From positions 4,731,501 to 4,795,500 of the forward strand of contig NC_092578.1 in NCBI RefSeq assembly GCF_037975245.1: DNA of 64,000 nucleotides, written 5' to 3'. How positions within the stretch are numbered: position 1 is the stretch's first letter; the number at the start of each line of letters is the position of its first letter. The stretch is from Apostichopus japonicus. Lineage: Eukaryota > Echinodermata > Holothuroidea > Aspidochirotida > Stichopodidae. A program made the translations under genes and the position numbers. The notes beneath the pieces are model-generated. The model did not search any database. It worked only from the letters and a program-made list of their open reading frames with translations, and was not told the DNA's origin. Positions 11,300-22,934 of the stretch are shown piece after piece.

Positions 11300-11814
11300 T
11301 TGATCTCGAAAAGTTCAACTGTTACCAGGCCACCCCCGCTTCCATTTGTTGTTGACAATGATGTAATGATGCAATTGGATGTAATGAAAATGAATCGAAT
11401 TAAAGACAATATCGTGTTAAGTCTATTGGACATATCCATGATCAGAGGGCGCTATGTCAAATTAACACTTCGTATGGTAGGGCGTTGGTACGACTAGTTA
11501 CCACTTATTGAGTACGCCTGCAGCTCAGTCTAAATCTACCTACATATCTTCCCATTGTACCTGCTAATTATAGTCATTTAATACAGAAACATCGGAAACA
11601 AATTGATTTTTTTCCCTCAGTGCCAGTTTCCTTATTTCAGGACTTGATCATAGCGCCTGTCGTGACAAGAGTAGGGCATGGTATTGTGTGAACGGAGTCA
11701 TTTCGTTTAAACGGATTACGTGTAGGCATAACATTAATGTTGTTATGTTGTATATACCGTTGATAAACACTGCTATCAGTCCAAACTTGTATTTCTATAA
11801 CCGTTTAATTTTTT
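11300..11814. other. No supported gene
   Basis: Two short + strand open frames (65 and 61 codons) are present without recognisable content or splice context. Confidence 0.4.
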
Positions 11815-11935
11815 TGGAGAAAAGACCCTTTAAATATATGAGGCTCAGCAATGAAAGTGGCTGGACTACATAGTCTAATACACAGACCATTAAGCCAGTC
11901 GTTAATCAGATGCAATAGGAAACATATAAACATGA
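11815..11935 (+). repeat. Dispersed repeat family B, copy 1
   Basis: The sequence from AGAAAAGACCCT through TGAGGCTCA, AAGTGGCTG, GTCTAA, CAGACCATT and CAGATGCAATAGGAAA recurs in the same order and orientation at 16,930-17,045. The spacing is similar and there are scattered substitutions. No ORF or terminal structure was found. It lies just left of the family C copy at 12,330, so the two could be parts of one longer element. Confidence 0.6.
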
Positions 11936-12329
11936 ACATGTTGCAAAAGAGATGCAACGTTGTTGAGAACAAGTTGTGTTAAATGTCACGCAATGGAGCT
12001 CTGTTGAGTTGAGTTATTAGAGTTAAGACGATTTTTTTTAAAGGAGCATTTTAGAGTTTTAACATATTTTCAAGCTAAATCATATTTGAAACTGCTGTGA
12101 AATATGTAGCTATAGAAACCAACTAAGCACTCTATGTTTTCACCTTTTTGCTTGAACTATTACCGGTATACCACACTATACAATTAGAATAGTGTACCTC
12201 TGCTCGAAAAGTCAAAAACTAAAATGACTTAGTATAATGCTTGTTTTAGCATATTTTCAGTTACCATCTTTGTTTTTTTTTCTGCCTTTATGTGAAAGAG
12301 AATGATTTAAAGTACAGATGGTGTGTAAA

Positions 12330-12755
12330 TAGGGAGGATTAAAGGTGATTTTAACCATTTTAAAAACTCTTGGGTTAAATGTTGCTATTACTCCGAGCGA
12401 GCAGATAGAAGGGTTGGGGTTCAGTATGCTGAACTTGGCCAATGACAGGCCAATACCTCAGCTATCACGTGGTGGGTGGCTGAGAGCATGTGTAGTATAT
12501 GTTCCCTTTCGAGGGGAATGGTGATGCACACCCGACGATGATCACATAGTCACAGTCCTGATGCAAGGGGACTGGGGTTGAGAGCGGATCCGTCGTTCGG
12601 TTTTCGTGCCCAGGTTCATTCCTGGGCGACTTTTACTTAAAAAGTAGCATATGCCAGTTGAAACTTGTATCTATGCTTTGGCAGGTCTTGAAAGTGACGA
12701 AGTTTGTGTGTAAGTCTATGGAACGATAACTTGTGGTGCGACAGCTACATATCAA
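12330..12755 (+). repeat. Dispersed repeat family C, copy 1
   Basis: Shared landmarks in the same order as the copies at 41,165 (+) and 48,690 (-): GGAGGATTAAAGGTG, a TTTTA..AA.TCTTGG stretch, CCAATACCTCAGCTATCACG-type sequence followed by TGGTGGGT, GCCAGTTGAAA..T.TATCTATGCT, TTGAAAGTGACGAA and GTGTGTAAGTC. This copy carries an extra segment between TGGTGGGT and GCCAGTTGAAA (about 12,480-12,650) that includes GGCACACCC-like and GTTCATTCCTGGG words. Family class is unknown; no ORF or terminal repeats were recognised. Confidence 0.65.
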
Positions 12756-13039
12756 GAATAATTTCTGCCTAAAGCAAATAATATAATATCAATCGTTTCG
12801 TTTTGGTCTTTATCTAATTTTTGTTTGGAATACCGCCCTCACTTTCGGTTTTGCTCGTCGGAGTCGACCTTTGGTCGCGCGTGTACAGTGATTGAAACCG
12901 CGTGCGAGGAACGTCCAGCGAATGAAAAGCTGACACGCGTTGACACCTTTGGGTTTTTTTGTTTTGTTTTTTGTCCGCTTTTGACCTTCTCTTAACAAAT
13001 ATTCTGATAATATTTCAGGAGCCAAGCCCAGTGTGCTGT

Positions 13040-13500
13040 CCACCGAACGTATTTCTTTTTTAACTAGATTAATGGGTGTATTTGTAGGGAACCCTTGTTT
13101 AAATTCATGACCGGTTCTCGTATTTCAGAATTTGGTTTGTGAATCACAGTTGTTATAATAGTGTGCGTGCGTTGACCAGATCTTGGGCTGGGCGAGTATT
13201 CGTTTGAGTAGCGGAGAAAAAAGGATTGGTCACGATAGGATATGGTCCCGTTCTAATATAAGAAGGTGTCTCTGGGGGCCTAGACTAATAGTTAACCCGG
13301 TGCTTGCAGATTTAAAATGGACACCACTATTTTAGATCGCCATGTGCCATACACTTGACCATCAAACGATTAACGCGGTAGTTCCCTCCTTGCGAGCTAA
13401 CCCAGACCAAAAGAATTGAGCTTTCAGTGATTTGTTTGTTTCAAGAAAGAAGCATCAACGCCTTGCAAGAACACAAACATGATATTTGCGATATATATGT
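13040..13500. other. No recognisable feature
   Basis: Ordinary-composition sequence lies between repeat copy C1 and the compound microsatellite. No ORF or RNA signal. Confidence 0.4.
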
Positions 13501-13519
13501 ATGCGATATATCTATATAT

Positions 13520-13836
<317 letters not shown>

Positions 13837-13994
13837 GCCCAACCCCCCCCCCTACCCTCATCTCGTCTTTATTTTTATTTCAGTAAAGAATGAAAATGAG
13901 CAATCATTATCTTCAACCATACTTCCCTGGTCCTCCGTATTGACCCCGGGCCCCGGGTCTGTAGCCCCTCTGAAACTGCTACAGACATTTCAAT

Positions 13995-14845
13995 GAATTT
14001 CGGCGGGAATTATAGAAGTACTTGGTTATGTAATGTTACAGAAGGTCTCTACGTAATGAAACCAGGATTGCCCTACAGCTATATATTCATATACGTATAT
14101 AAATGTCCGACAAAGAGCATAAGGATTGCGTAATTTGAGAATTTTGAAAATCGTTAAGTTCAAAAATAAAATCTTTTCACCGGTTTCACCTTGCACGGGA
14201 ACTGACCTTTAATGGACGTCTTTAACCGTTAATGTTTATTACTGCCATTCAGCGTAATCGTTTATGAAGACTGACTATATATATGTAGCCGTGTACACGC
14301 GTCGAACCAAACTCGAGACAGTCGGGTCAGGTTTTATTGTTATTTTATTCTTGTAACTGCATCTCTAAGAAAAACAGGTAATGAATAACCAGAAATTATG
14401 TAAATGACGCTTGCATTGATCTTTGGAGGGAAAAGAAAGGGACGAAAAAGAATTAGAGAAGATAAATAACACGTAGAAAAGACGAAAGGCGCAAACAATA
14501 CAGATGGAGAGAGAGAGGTGGTCACACTTAGGCCTACCTGTGTATTGTCAGCTTAAATGAAGCATATGGCTCGTTTTTTAATAAATATATAGGCGAACCA
14601 GAGACGGCATAAATCACACATTTTTCTTGGTTTTACGGGTTTTCTATTCTTATGTCGAAATGGCTCATATTACCTCAAACTTACATAAAATAAAGTAAAA
14701 TCGAATAACCTGGGACGTGAATAATGTACGCAGAAGATATAAAACTTGCTCTCTTCAAACTGTCTCTCTTCTTGGCAGACGGGGAGGGGTGAAGTTGGAG
14801 ATGAAGATGATGTGTAGAGATGGGGTTTGTTTTGATATTCTGTGA

Positions 14846-14847
<2 letters not shown>
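13995..14847. other. No supported gene
   Basis: AT-rich intergenic sequence. GA/purine-rich stretches occur around 14,425-14,520. No coding signal. Confidence 0.4.
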
Positions 14848-14894
<47 letters not shown>

Positions 14895-14971
14895 ACGGAA
14901 GGCCCGTGGTTCGAATCCCGGTGGAGGCTGAAAGTTTTTTCACTGTTCTTGATTTTCCAACTCATTACGAT

Positions 14972-15059
<88 letters not shown>
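14848..15059. repeat. Two (AT)n arrays flanking a tRNA-like cassette fragment
   Basis: A pure AT/TA run (14,848-14,892, about 45 bp) precedes and another (14,976-15,059, about 84 bp) follows an 85-bp non-repetitive insert described separately. The same arrangement recurs at 56.75-57.01 kb. Confidence 0.9.
14893..14977 (+). mobile_element. 3' half of tRNA-like cassette with Pol III terminator
   Basis: The fragment begins near the variable loop of the tRNA-like unit seen whole at 54,224-54,296. It carries the B box GGTTCGAATCC at 14,908-14,918, then CCGGTGGAGGC (T-stem and acceptor 3' strand). T6 follows at 14,935-14,940, and then about 35 bp ending in CATTACGATTTTCAT before (AT)n. The A-box half is missing and replaced by AT repeat. 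The T-arm stem is imperfect. It is probably not transcribable without the A box. Confidence 0.75.
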
Positions 15060-15067
<8 letters not shown>

Positions 15068-15631
15068 TTTATGTGTGTATGTCTGTGTGTACGGAGAATC
15101 ATGGAATATAACTGACCACTGGTAAAACATTGTTTTTACACATCGCTCACTCATTTTCGTAAGCATGAGACAGAGAGTATTAATCCCGACCAGAGCCCAA
15201 TGTGTATTTGTGACAAAACGTATAGATTTAGGGACATAACACATTTATTGTTTGCAATGTTTTTCCGCTCAACTTGTGATTCAAACACGTGCCGTACCCG
15301 CCCAGTTGGTCTGTGGACTGGAATGATTCAATATCTGACGGACTATGTTCGTTAACACAATAGTTTATACGATACAATTAGGTCATAACATAAAGGCGAG
15401 CTTGAATGATCCACTTAAGAACCCCAAGAGAACTAGAGAGATGAAGATCCAATGGGGCTAAAAATAAGAAGAATAAAGAAAAAAACATGAGAAAGGGAAG
15501 GAAAGAGAAATATGAACATTAAAAAGTGCAAGGTGGAAGGCTATATGTACTTTATATGTTCACGATAATTAATGTACGGAACTTCACGATAAGAGGTCAA
15601 AATGGAGCTTGTGTGTTAATTTACGACTGAA

Positions 15632-15670
<39 letters not shown>

Positions 15671-16440
15671 CTATACATTTTGACAGTTTCAAAAGGAAGG
15701 ACATAATGCAGTCCTTGGGTATACCCCAATAGTCAACGTTACTCGGCATACAGTCTCGTATCTGCTGTTTTCACCCGAAGAGCTCTTCTGCGTGTTAGGC
15801 AAAGGGCCTAACCTGAAAAGAAGAGCGAACTCCTCGTGAGATTGAATATGTGGGAATATGAAGTTTGAAAAGAAAAAAAAATATTGAGCCATGATAAGCG
15901 GAGGACGTGGTGCTGCCACGGACTGTAACAGGTTAACGAAGGATTCCGTGTTTGAATAAGGTACCCGAATGGGAGGGGGGGGGGAGTGCATGCTTCAAGG
16001 AACGTTGGTGGTCCCAACAGGGGTTCTAATGGAAATGCGTCGAGCTAAAACTGCAGCTGGCTTGGAAAGAGTGGTGGTGTTGGCCATTAACACATGTTGA
16101 GGCCTCGGCAGCTAACGTGGTGAACCACAACAGTCCGACTGTAGGTTATATAGAGTCCTTTAGTAGGCTACACGTAACAGTGTATAACAATGAAGATTGC
16201 GGAAATGACCGACTATATGGGGGACCGTCTCTTATACCAAAAGGAGCAGGTATTTCTTTGGTGCATCGGTAAAGCGATAAGGAAGCTGTCAATTATCAAA
16301 GAAGTTATTGGCTAGAACGGTATATGCGAAGCAGTGACCACCGTTTCTCATAAAAATATAGGAAGTATCTCTCGAGGACTTCATCAGTGTGGTAATTCAC
16401 AGGAAATCAGGGACACTTCTTGCTCTGCAAGTTGTACATA
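15060..16440. other. No supported gene; short (AT)n at 15,634-15,666
   Basis: Short open frames (for example 15,689-15,991 -) have no recognisable content. A 33-bp AT array sits in the middle. A G run occurs at about 15,973-15,984. Confidence 0.4.
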
Positions 16441-16466
16441 TTGTATGTGTGTTTATATGTATGTGT

Positions 16467-16575
16467 GTATGTATGTATGTATGTATGTATGTATGTATGT
16501 ATGTATGTATGTATGTATGTATGTATGTATGTATGTATGTATGTATGTATGTATGTATGTATGTATGTATGTATA
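16467..16575. repeat. (ATGT)n tetranucleotide array, about 27 units
   Basis: An essentially perfect GTAT/ATGT run grades into GTGT at the left edge and TATATT at the right. The open frames over it (Met-Tyr-Val-Cys type peptides) are artefacts of the repeat. Confidence 0.95.
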
Positions 16576-16929
16576 TATTTATGTATTGTAGATCCTCCTG
16601 CAAGCAGGAACTCGCGATGAAGCCATCATTGGCTTATCAAAGCCGTAAGCTGACCGAAGTCAGTCTATTAGATTCATATTTTAACGTCCATGATTATGAA
16701 TTGTCAACAACTCTGTAACTGGACGACATACATTACATTACATTATGTACATTACGTACATATTAACATAGGCCAAGGCAAACTCCAATTTACTCAAGGT
16801 TTACATGTCCTCAAAATAAAGGAAAAAACACATCAAAATGTAGGTTATTGGAATCTTAATTTTGTAGATCGTTAAGAGGCACAGCTATCGGTCCGGGCTG
16901 TGTTTCTTTTTGCCGTATTTCGGAATCTC

Positions 16930-17045
16930 AGAAAAAGACCCTATAAACATCATCTGAGGCTCATCGATTGAAGTGGCTGACTACTTTGTCTAACATGTAC
17001 AGACCATTCGCTCAGTTCCTCAGATGCAACATAAAATAGGAAAAT
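16930..17045 (+). repeat. Dispersed repeat family B, copy 2
   Basis: Collinear with 11,815-11,935: AGAAAAAGACCCTATAAACA, TGAGGCTCATCGATTGAAGT, TTTGTCTAAC, CAGACCATTCGCTCAG, CAGATGCAAC..AATAGGAAAA. Similarity does not clearly extend past either end. Confidence 0.6.
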
Positions 17046-18756
17046 AAAAAACTATGATAACACATCTTTACAATCCCTTTTAAGCTTGTGCTGTTAATAT
17101 TACGCAGTTACGAGAACATGTTTTAATGCATTGATCGAGAACCCAAATGTCATCATCAACTTAGCCTTAAATGACCATTCCCAGAGAATACTTTCAAGCC
17201 GTAGCTTATATGTCTTGCAAAATCATGACTATAACACAGTTTTAACTTTTAGTTTATGAATTCCTTACTCCAAATCATGCATGGCATATATGGTACCACA
17301 CGGAACAGCTGAACAATGGAATATGTCTAGAGGCCATTAAAAAAGCATTTGTCCTCATTGTACAAAATAAGATTTTACAACAATACACACACATTGATAT
17401 TTCTGTGTGCATTCCGACACTCTTTGTTATAGAACCACTGTATAATAGCAACTTCTGTTTGGGGGGGGGGGGGTATTCTCAGACCACACTGCGCATGCTT
17501 GAAATAGTTACACGTGCCTCGTGATTTCCAATCTAGTCATAACACACTGTAAAACGACTCATGCGCATCAGTATATCATGGGATTGTTTCTATATCAACG
17601 CCGGTGTGTTTTCTAAAAGGATTAAAATTCGACACCATTTGCATCGAGACTGAAATTACAAATCAATTGATAAATGTATAACGTGGTCTCATAATATGCC
17701 GAATTGTTTGTAAACTTCACCCCTAAATATCGATCATAACCTAAGATCGACAAGTGTTACATGATGTCTGTTCATATACAGTTTATCGATCATTATCGTT
17801 GGGAACATCTTCCCACCCTTTAGGCGTATATACGGTTATACTGTCCTCTTCTGCTATATAACCTTTCGTATAGGTTATATTAATGTGTATCCGAGGGTTT
17901 TTCTTTTTACCCAACTGTTACGTACAATTCGGGTAATTCCGTTTAAATCTGTTTTATTTGTTAAAAGTTTAGCACTCTGTCGGTCGCACACTATTCAAAT
18001 ACGACTGGCTCGTGCGGCGAGTTGTTTCCTCACACCTAGTCCGAGGTTTCACAATGCAATATTTAGTCATACACGTCGCTCGTTTAACACCAGCCAAGGT
18101 TGCGGGATTTGAACATCCTACCAGGAATGCGTGGCGATTTTTCCCAGCGCTTCTCGGTGAGCGTTGCCCACACCTTCAACGTATCTTGATGCAAGGTGGT
18201 TCCAGAGATTCGTCTGGGAAAAATCCTCAATTTTCGTAGAGAATTTTACTTTGCTTTGTTTTAACGTATATAACATGGAGAAAAGACAACCTTGCTTTGT
18301 TCGTCACGGTCCAGACACAACTCCATACGTGTGAACGTTTTGTTTCGGCCCTCGTCCCTCATTCAACCAGGTTCGGATACCTCCACTAGTTCACACCTGA
18401 CTCCCCTGCAGCCCCGTGATTCCCAACCATTAGAAGCTCACGATCCATGCTTGGTACAGCATGCAACACCTGTATATCCCTGCTCCAGTTTTTATATATA
18501 TATCTATATATATTAAATGAACATTACGTGACGTTGAGAATTCATTGTCCTATACCTTCGAGTTTTCACCTTTGTACCCATCATGCCTATTCATCTGTTA
18601 CTTTCTCCTATGGGGGTGAGGAGGTGGGTGGGGTGTTAGTTATATATCACTCATGCTGTCCAATATACATCTTGTAATGTTTACTATGCACCCTTTTCTA
18701 TATACACCTACGCTTAACTGACCCATGTTTCCCTTCGTAATGGAATTAGTATCATT

Positions 18757-18758
<2 letters not shown>
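17046..18758. other. Intergenic DNA without a recognised gene
   Basis: A G13 run lies at about 17,461-17,473. Overlapping 74-76-codon + strand open frames between 17,885 and 18,677 have balanced composition but no recognisable domain or splice support. Confidence 0.4.
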
Positions 18759-18789
<31 letters not shown>

Positions 18790-18972
18790 CATTTAATGTT
18801 TCCTCTAGCGAACGACATAACTTATACAGCTTAAATCTCACCCAATATTCCACATATTCACCCACAAAGATCCTTAGAAATGTCCTTATTTGTAGCGGAT
18901 AAATATAGAGGAAGTATATTCTTTTGTTAATGGATAAACCCTAAATTTTGTACCTAAGCGTAATAATTAAAG

Positions 18973-19256
<284 letters not shown>

Positions 19257-20280
19257 CATTAAGATAATGTCTCCCTTTCGTTTTCTTTTTCTTGCCAATA
19301 CTATTGCGAGAAGTTCATCACAAACATTATTAAACAATCAGTATGCGTTGTGAATGTGCCCAAATGTTAGACGATGTATAAACAATTTAAACAAAACATT
19401 TGTCCACAACGTTTGCAAACCATTGTTAAAAGATGCTATAAAACGTTCGCCACATAAAGTGTAGTAAAAAAAGATTTCATGATATGTATATAACTATAAA
19501 GAAATTGGCTTTAATGATGGAGGCCGGCTCCAAGCTAGGTTGACACAGGTGTTAATGTGTATGCTATGGGGAATAAAAACCTCGGCAAGTTCATGCATAT
19601 GATTATGAGTCTGGTTAATCAACTTATTTGTCAAGAATACAGAACTGCCTTTGTTTGGTTATAGTATTGAACATGTCCTGTATAACTTCTCTCATTTGAT
19701 TTTCAGGTTGGTTGGGTAAAATGAACACGTGTTTTATGAGTATAGGCTCATATTACCAAGAAATGAGGCATATTTTGGCGATAGATTGGGTAAATACTTA
19801 GGTCTATAAGCAATAGTTTCAATTGGTGCTATAATAACTATTTTAAATTTGTATATGGGGTTGAAAGGTGTGTGTGTGTGTTTGGGGGAGGGGATAGGGA
19901 TGGGGTTCACACGTCACCGTTAACTCGTTGGCCACATGACGAAATCTGGAATGTCAATTACCCCTACCTCCTCCCCTTCAGGGGGAAGGTGTACACCCCT
20001 ACGTCACTCCTTGGTGCGCGCTTGCTCATTGCAGCCTGTCAATGATGTCTATATTACCTATAGTGTATATTTATAATCCACTTAACGAGACTATTTATGG
20101 CAATTGATATAGGAAATAATGAAGTACATGATACTGAATTTGCTTGATCCTTTGTAATGTGGCCAACGAGGTTATAAACCATGATGTCACTAATTTATAA
20201 TAATAATAGTAATAATTAAGCGACCACAAATAAGGGAGAAACCCGCAAGGACTTATGGATTACAACATAAACGTTGGGTG
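19257..20280. other. No supported gene
   Basis: AT-rich sequence. A GT-rich, G-rich stretch lies at about 19,868-19,905. No ORF of note. Confidence 0.4.
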
Positions 20281-20480
20281 GCTTCCAATTCAACATTTTA
20301 AACTCAAATTTGGGATCCTTTCAATTTAGAAAGTCATTTTAGATGGGAAAATCGTAGATTGCTCTTGGATGAAATACCCACCTTATTATGACTCGGCCGG
20401 TTATCGAACCCGGAACCTCCTGATTGATAAGCCTCATTGCTTCAAATGCCACCGTCTCTTCCACTCGGCCACAGCACCGG
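20281..20480 (-). mobile_element. tRNA-derived SINE, minus strand
   Basis: Read on the minus strand from 20,480: GTGCTGTGGCCGAGTGG holds an A box (TGGCCGAGTGG, 20,461-20,471). About 50 nt later GGGTTCGATAACC (20,399-20,411) is B-box-like, and a body follows running toward 20,281. The class II-like head (GGCCGAGTGG, long gap) resembles tRNA-Leu/Ser. The mismatched B box and lack of a plain acceptor stem argue for a SINE head, not a functional tRNA. The 3' boundary was not determined. Confidence 0.6.
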
Positions 20481-20784
20481 TATATACTGTGTTTGTTTTT
20501 AAATTATTATACAGAGCTAGAAATTGGACAACAAAATGGTTAATAATAAAATAAACACAAAAGACAATACAATAATAATAAGTCTCCAGAAATGTAAGGT
20601 ATATAACTTTTAGATACACACATACATTATATGACAATACATTAGGCTTGAAAGGTTACTGAAATTAAGCTTGACGTCAAGTTAACACGGAATGAACAAA
20701 TTTCTATTTAACATCTTTGAAATTGCCGATGTATTCTTTTATACCAAAATCAGAAAAAAAAGTTTTATATACCAGAAAAAGGAG

Positions 20785-21037
20785 CGTGGAGCATCACGGA
20801 GCAATGTGGATAAGCACTGAGTAGTGTGGAACATCATTGCGCAGTGTGGAGTATCACGGAGATTGTGGAGCATCCTGAGCAGTGGGGAGCATCTCTAAGC
20901 AGTGCGGAGCCGAGAGGAGCAATGTGGAGCATCTCTAAGCAGTGCGAAGCAAAGAGCAGTGTGGAGCATCTCTGAGCAGTGCGGAGCAATGAGGAGCAAT
21001 GTGGAGCAGCACTGAGCAGTGTGGAGCAGAGAGGAGC
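20785..21037. repeat. Minisatellite of GAGCA-rich units
   Basis: About 250 bp of degenerate tandem units built from GTGGAGCATC, CTGAGCAGT and GGAGCAATG words, period roughly 10-11 nt with a 20-22 nt higher-order unit. It is much less AT-rich than its flanks. The minus-strand open frame over it (Ser/Leu/His/Cys-rich) is a repeat artefact. Confidence 0.85.
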
Positions 21038-21249
21038 AATGCGAGCCTACACAAATTCCTTTGTATAAATTTAGAACTAACAAGGCTCAAATTATATCAC
21101 CTCCTCAAACAATACACATAGAATTTGAAGATGTTTCATTTACAAAGAGAAACTTTTTTTATTTCTTGCGTAAATAGGATTTCAATCTATATTGAACAGT
21201 TTGACCGGAGTATTGATACATGTCTAGCTTTGCAAAAAACCTCTTTTTC

Positions 21250-21251
<2 letters not shown>

Positions 21252-21281
<30 letters not shown>
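21252..21281. repeat. Short (AT)n array
   Basis: About 30 bp of pure AT repeat. Confidence 0.95.
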
Positions 21282-21590
21282 CTGACCGTACTGAAAGATA
21301 GTACTGATCATCGATGCAACAAAAACAAAAACGTTCGATTTGTAATAATTAAAGCACGTGCAATGTTGTCCATATCGATTCTTGGCTCGCGAGGCGGCAC
21401 AAATTAAAGTTTGTCGCGTTGAGATCGGAATTCCAATTAGAACGCTAACTGCCGTTACCTCCTTTCTCATTAACAATCTCTCAATCTAATTGGAACTTGA
21501 ATATATTATGGTCACTGCATTCGGCGCCATTCAAACTTTGACATGTTTTGCCCGTATGTAAATATGTATGGGTATAAACACACATACATA

Positions 21591-21688
21591 CATGCATGCA
21601 TACATACATACATCGATATATACATACAAACATATATATATAGGCCTATAAACATACATATAAACATACCTATACATATGCATATATG

Positions 21689-21760
<72 letters not shown>

Positions 21761-21836
21761 GCTTGTGTTTATAGACCAAATACCTGTGAAATATTATCGC
21801 AATGAGCGTCTTTATAATTCCGTTTCATAATTCGCC
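21591..21836 (+). repeat. Tandem segmental duplication, unit 1
   Basis: The unit runs from CATGCATGCATACATACA through TAGGCCTATAAACATAC, an (AT)n array, and TAGCTTGTGTTTATAGACCA to TTTCATAATTCGCC. Unit 2 at 21,863-22,158 repeats it in order with few substitutions (for example ATTATCGC against ATTAGGGC). Length differs mainly in the AT array and in one ATAC repeat count. Confidence 0.9.
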
Positions 21837-21862
21837 ATCAACATAACGCCATAACGCCATAA

Positions 21863-22158
<296 letters not shown>

Positions 22159-22879
22159 GTGAAAGATATGACAAGACGACTTTTATCAATAGAAATTAAT
22201 TGCTCCCGACGGGTGAATCGTATCTTCAAGCGAAGAGGCAAGCAGTCGAAGCGACTGTAATTGAAAGAAATCAATAGGGGCGGTGTAATCGCGCCGAAGC
22301 TTTGTAAAATCATCAATTGTCGCTGTCTATGACACTATACTCACGTATTCTCCTTTTAGCGGGATATCATTCTTTTTTCCCCCCATAATATTCGATTTTT
22401 GTTTTTATCCATTTGCAATTATTCTTTATAAGAATTATTACGTTCAGTGTATAGTAACCTTTTACGTTATAGAACAAGACCTACCTTAAACGTATCGTCA
22501 TCATTCTGATCAAGCGTCTCAGGCTGTCTGAATTATTCAAAAGTACGGGAATGTGCGCCTTTCGTGAAAAAAAAAAGTATCAAAATCGCAATAAGCGATG
22601 TCGCGTCTTTGTATAGCTTTGATGTTAATTTGGGATTCAATGAAGGGAGGAGGTGGCAACATGGATCGGGGTTGAGGGTGGGCCAGGGGGATGGGAGGGT
22701 ATTGCGACCAGATAAAGTTGAGAAATGTGCATATTTAAACAGAGCTGATTTACTCATATAAATAAGTAATCCCTAACATATACAGTACGTATACAACATG
22801 GCTGTGTAACTGATGAAACGATACCATATCTCCAGTTTCTAGATTCTTAATTCCTAAGAGTGAATATTCAATTTATCTA

Positions 22880-22881
<2 letters not shown>
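22159..22881. other. No supported gene
   Basis: Short open frames at 22,533-22,761 on both strands lack recognisable content. Confidence 0.4.

Positions 22882-22930
<49 letters not shown>
22882..22930. repeat. (AT)n array, about 49 bp
   Basis: Pure AT repeat preceded by CTAT words. Confidence 0.95.
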
Positions 22931-22934
<4 letters not shown>

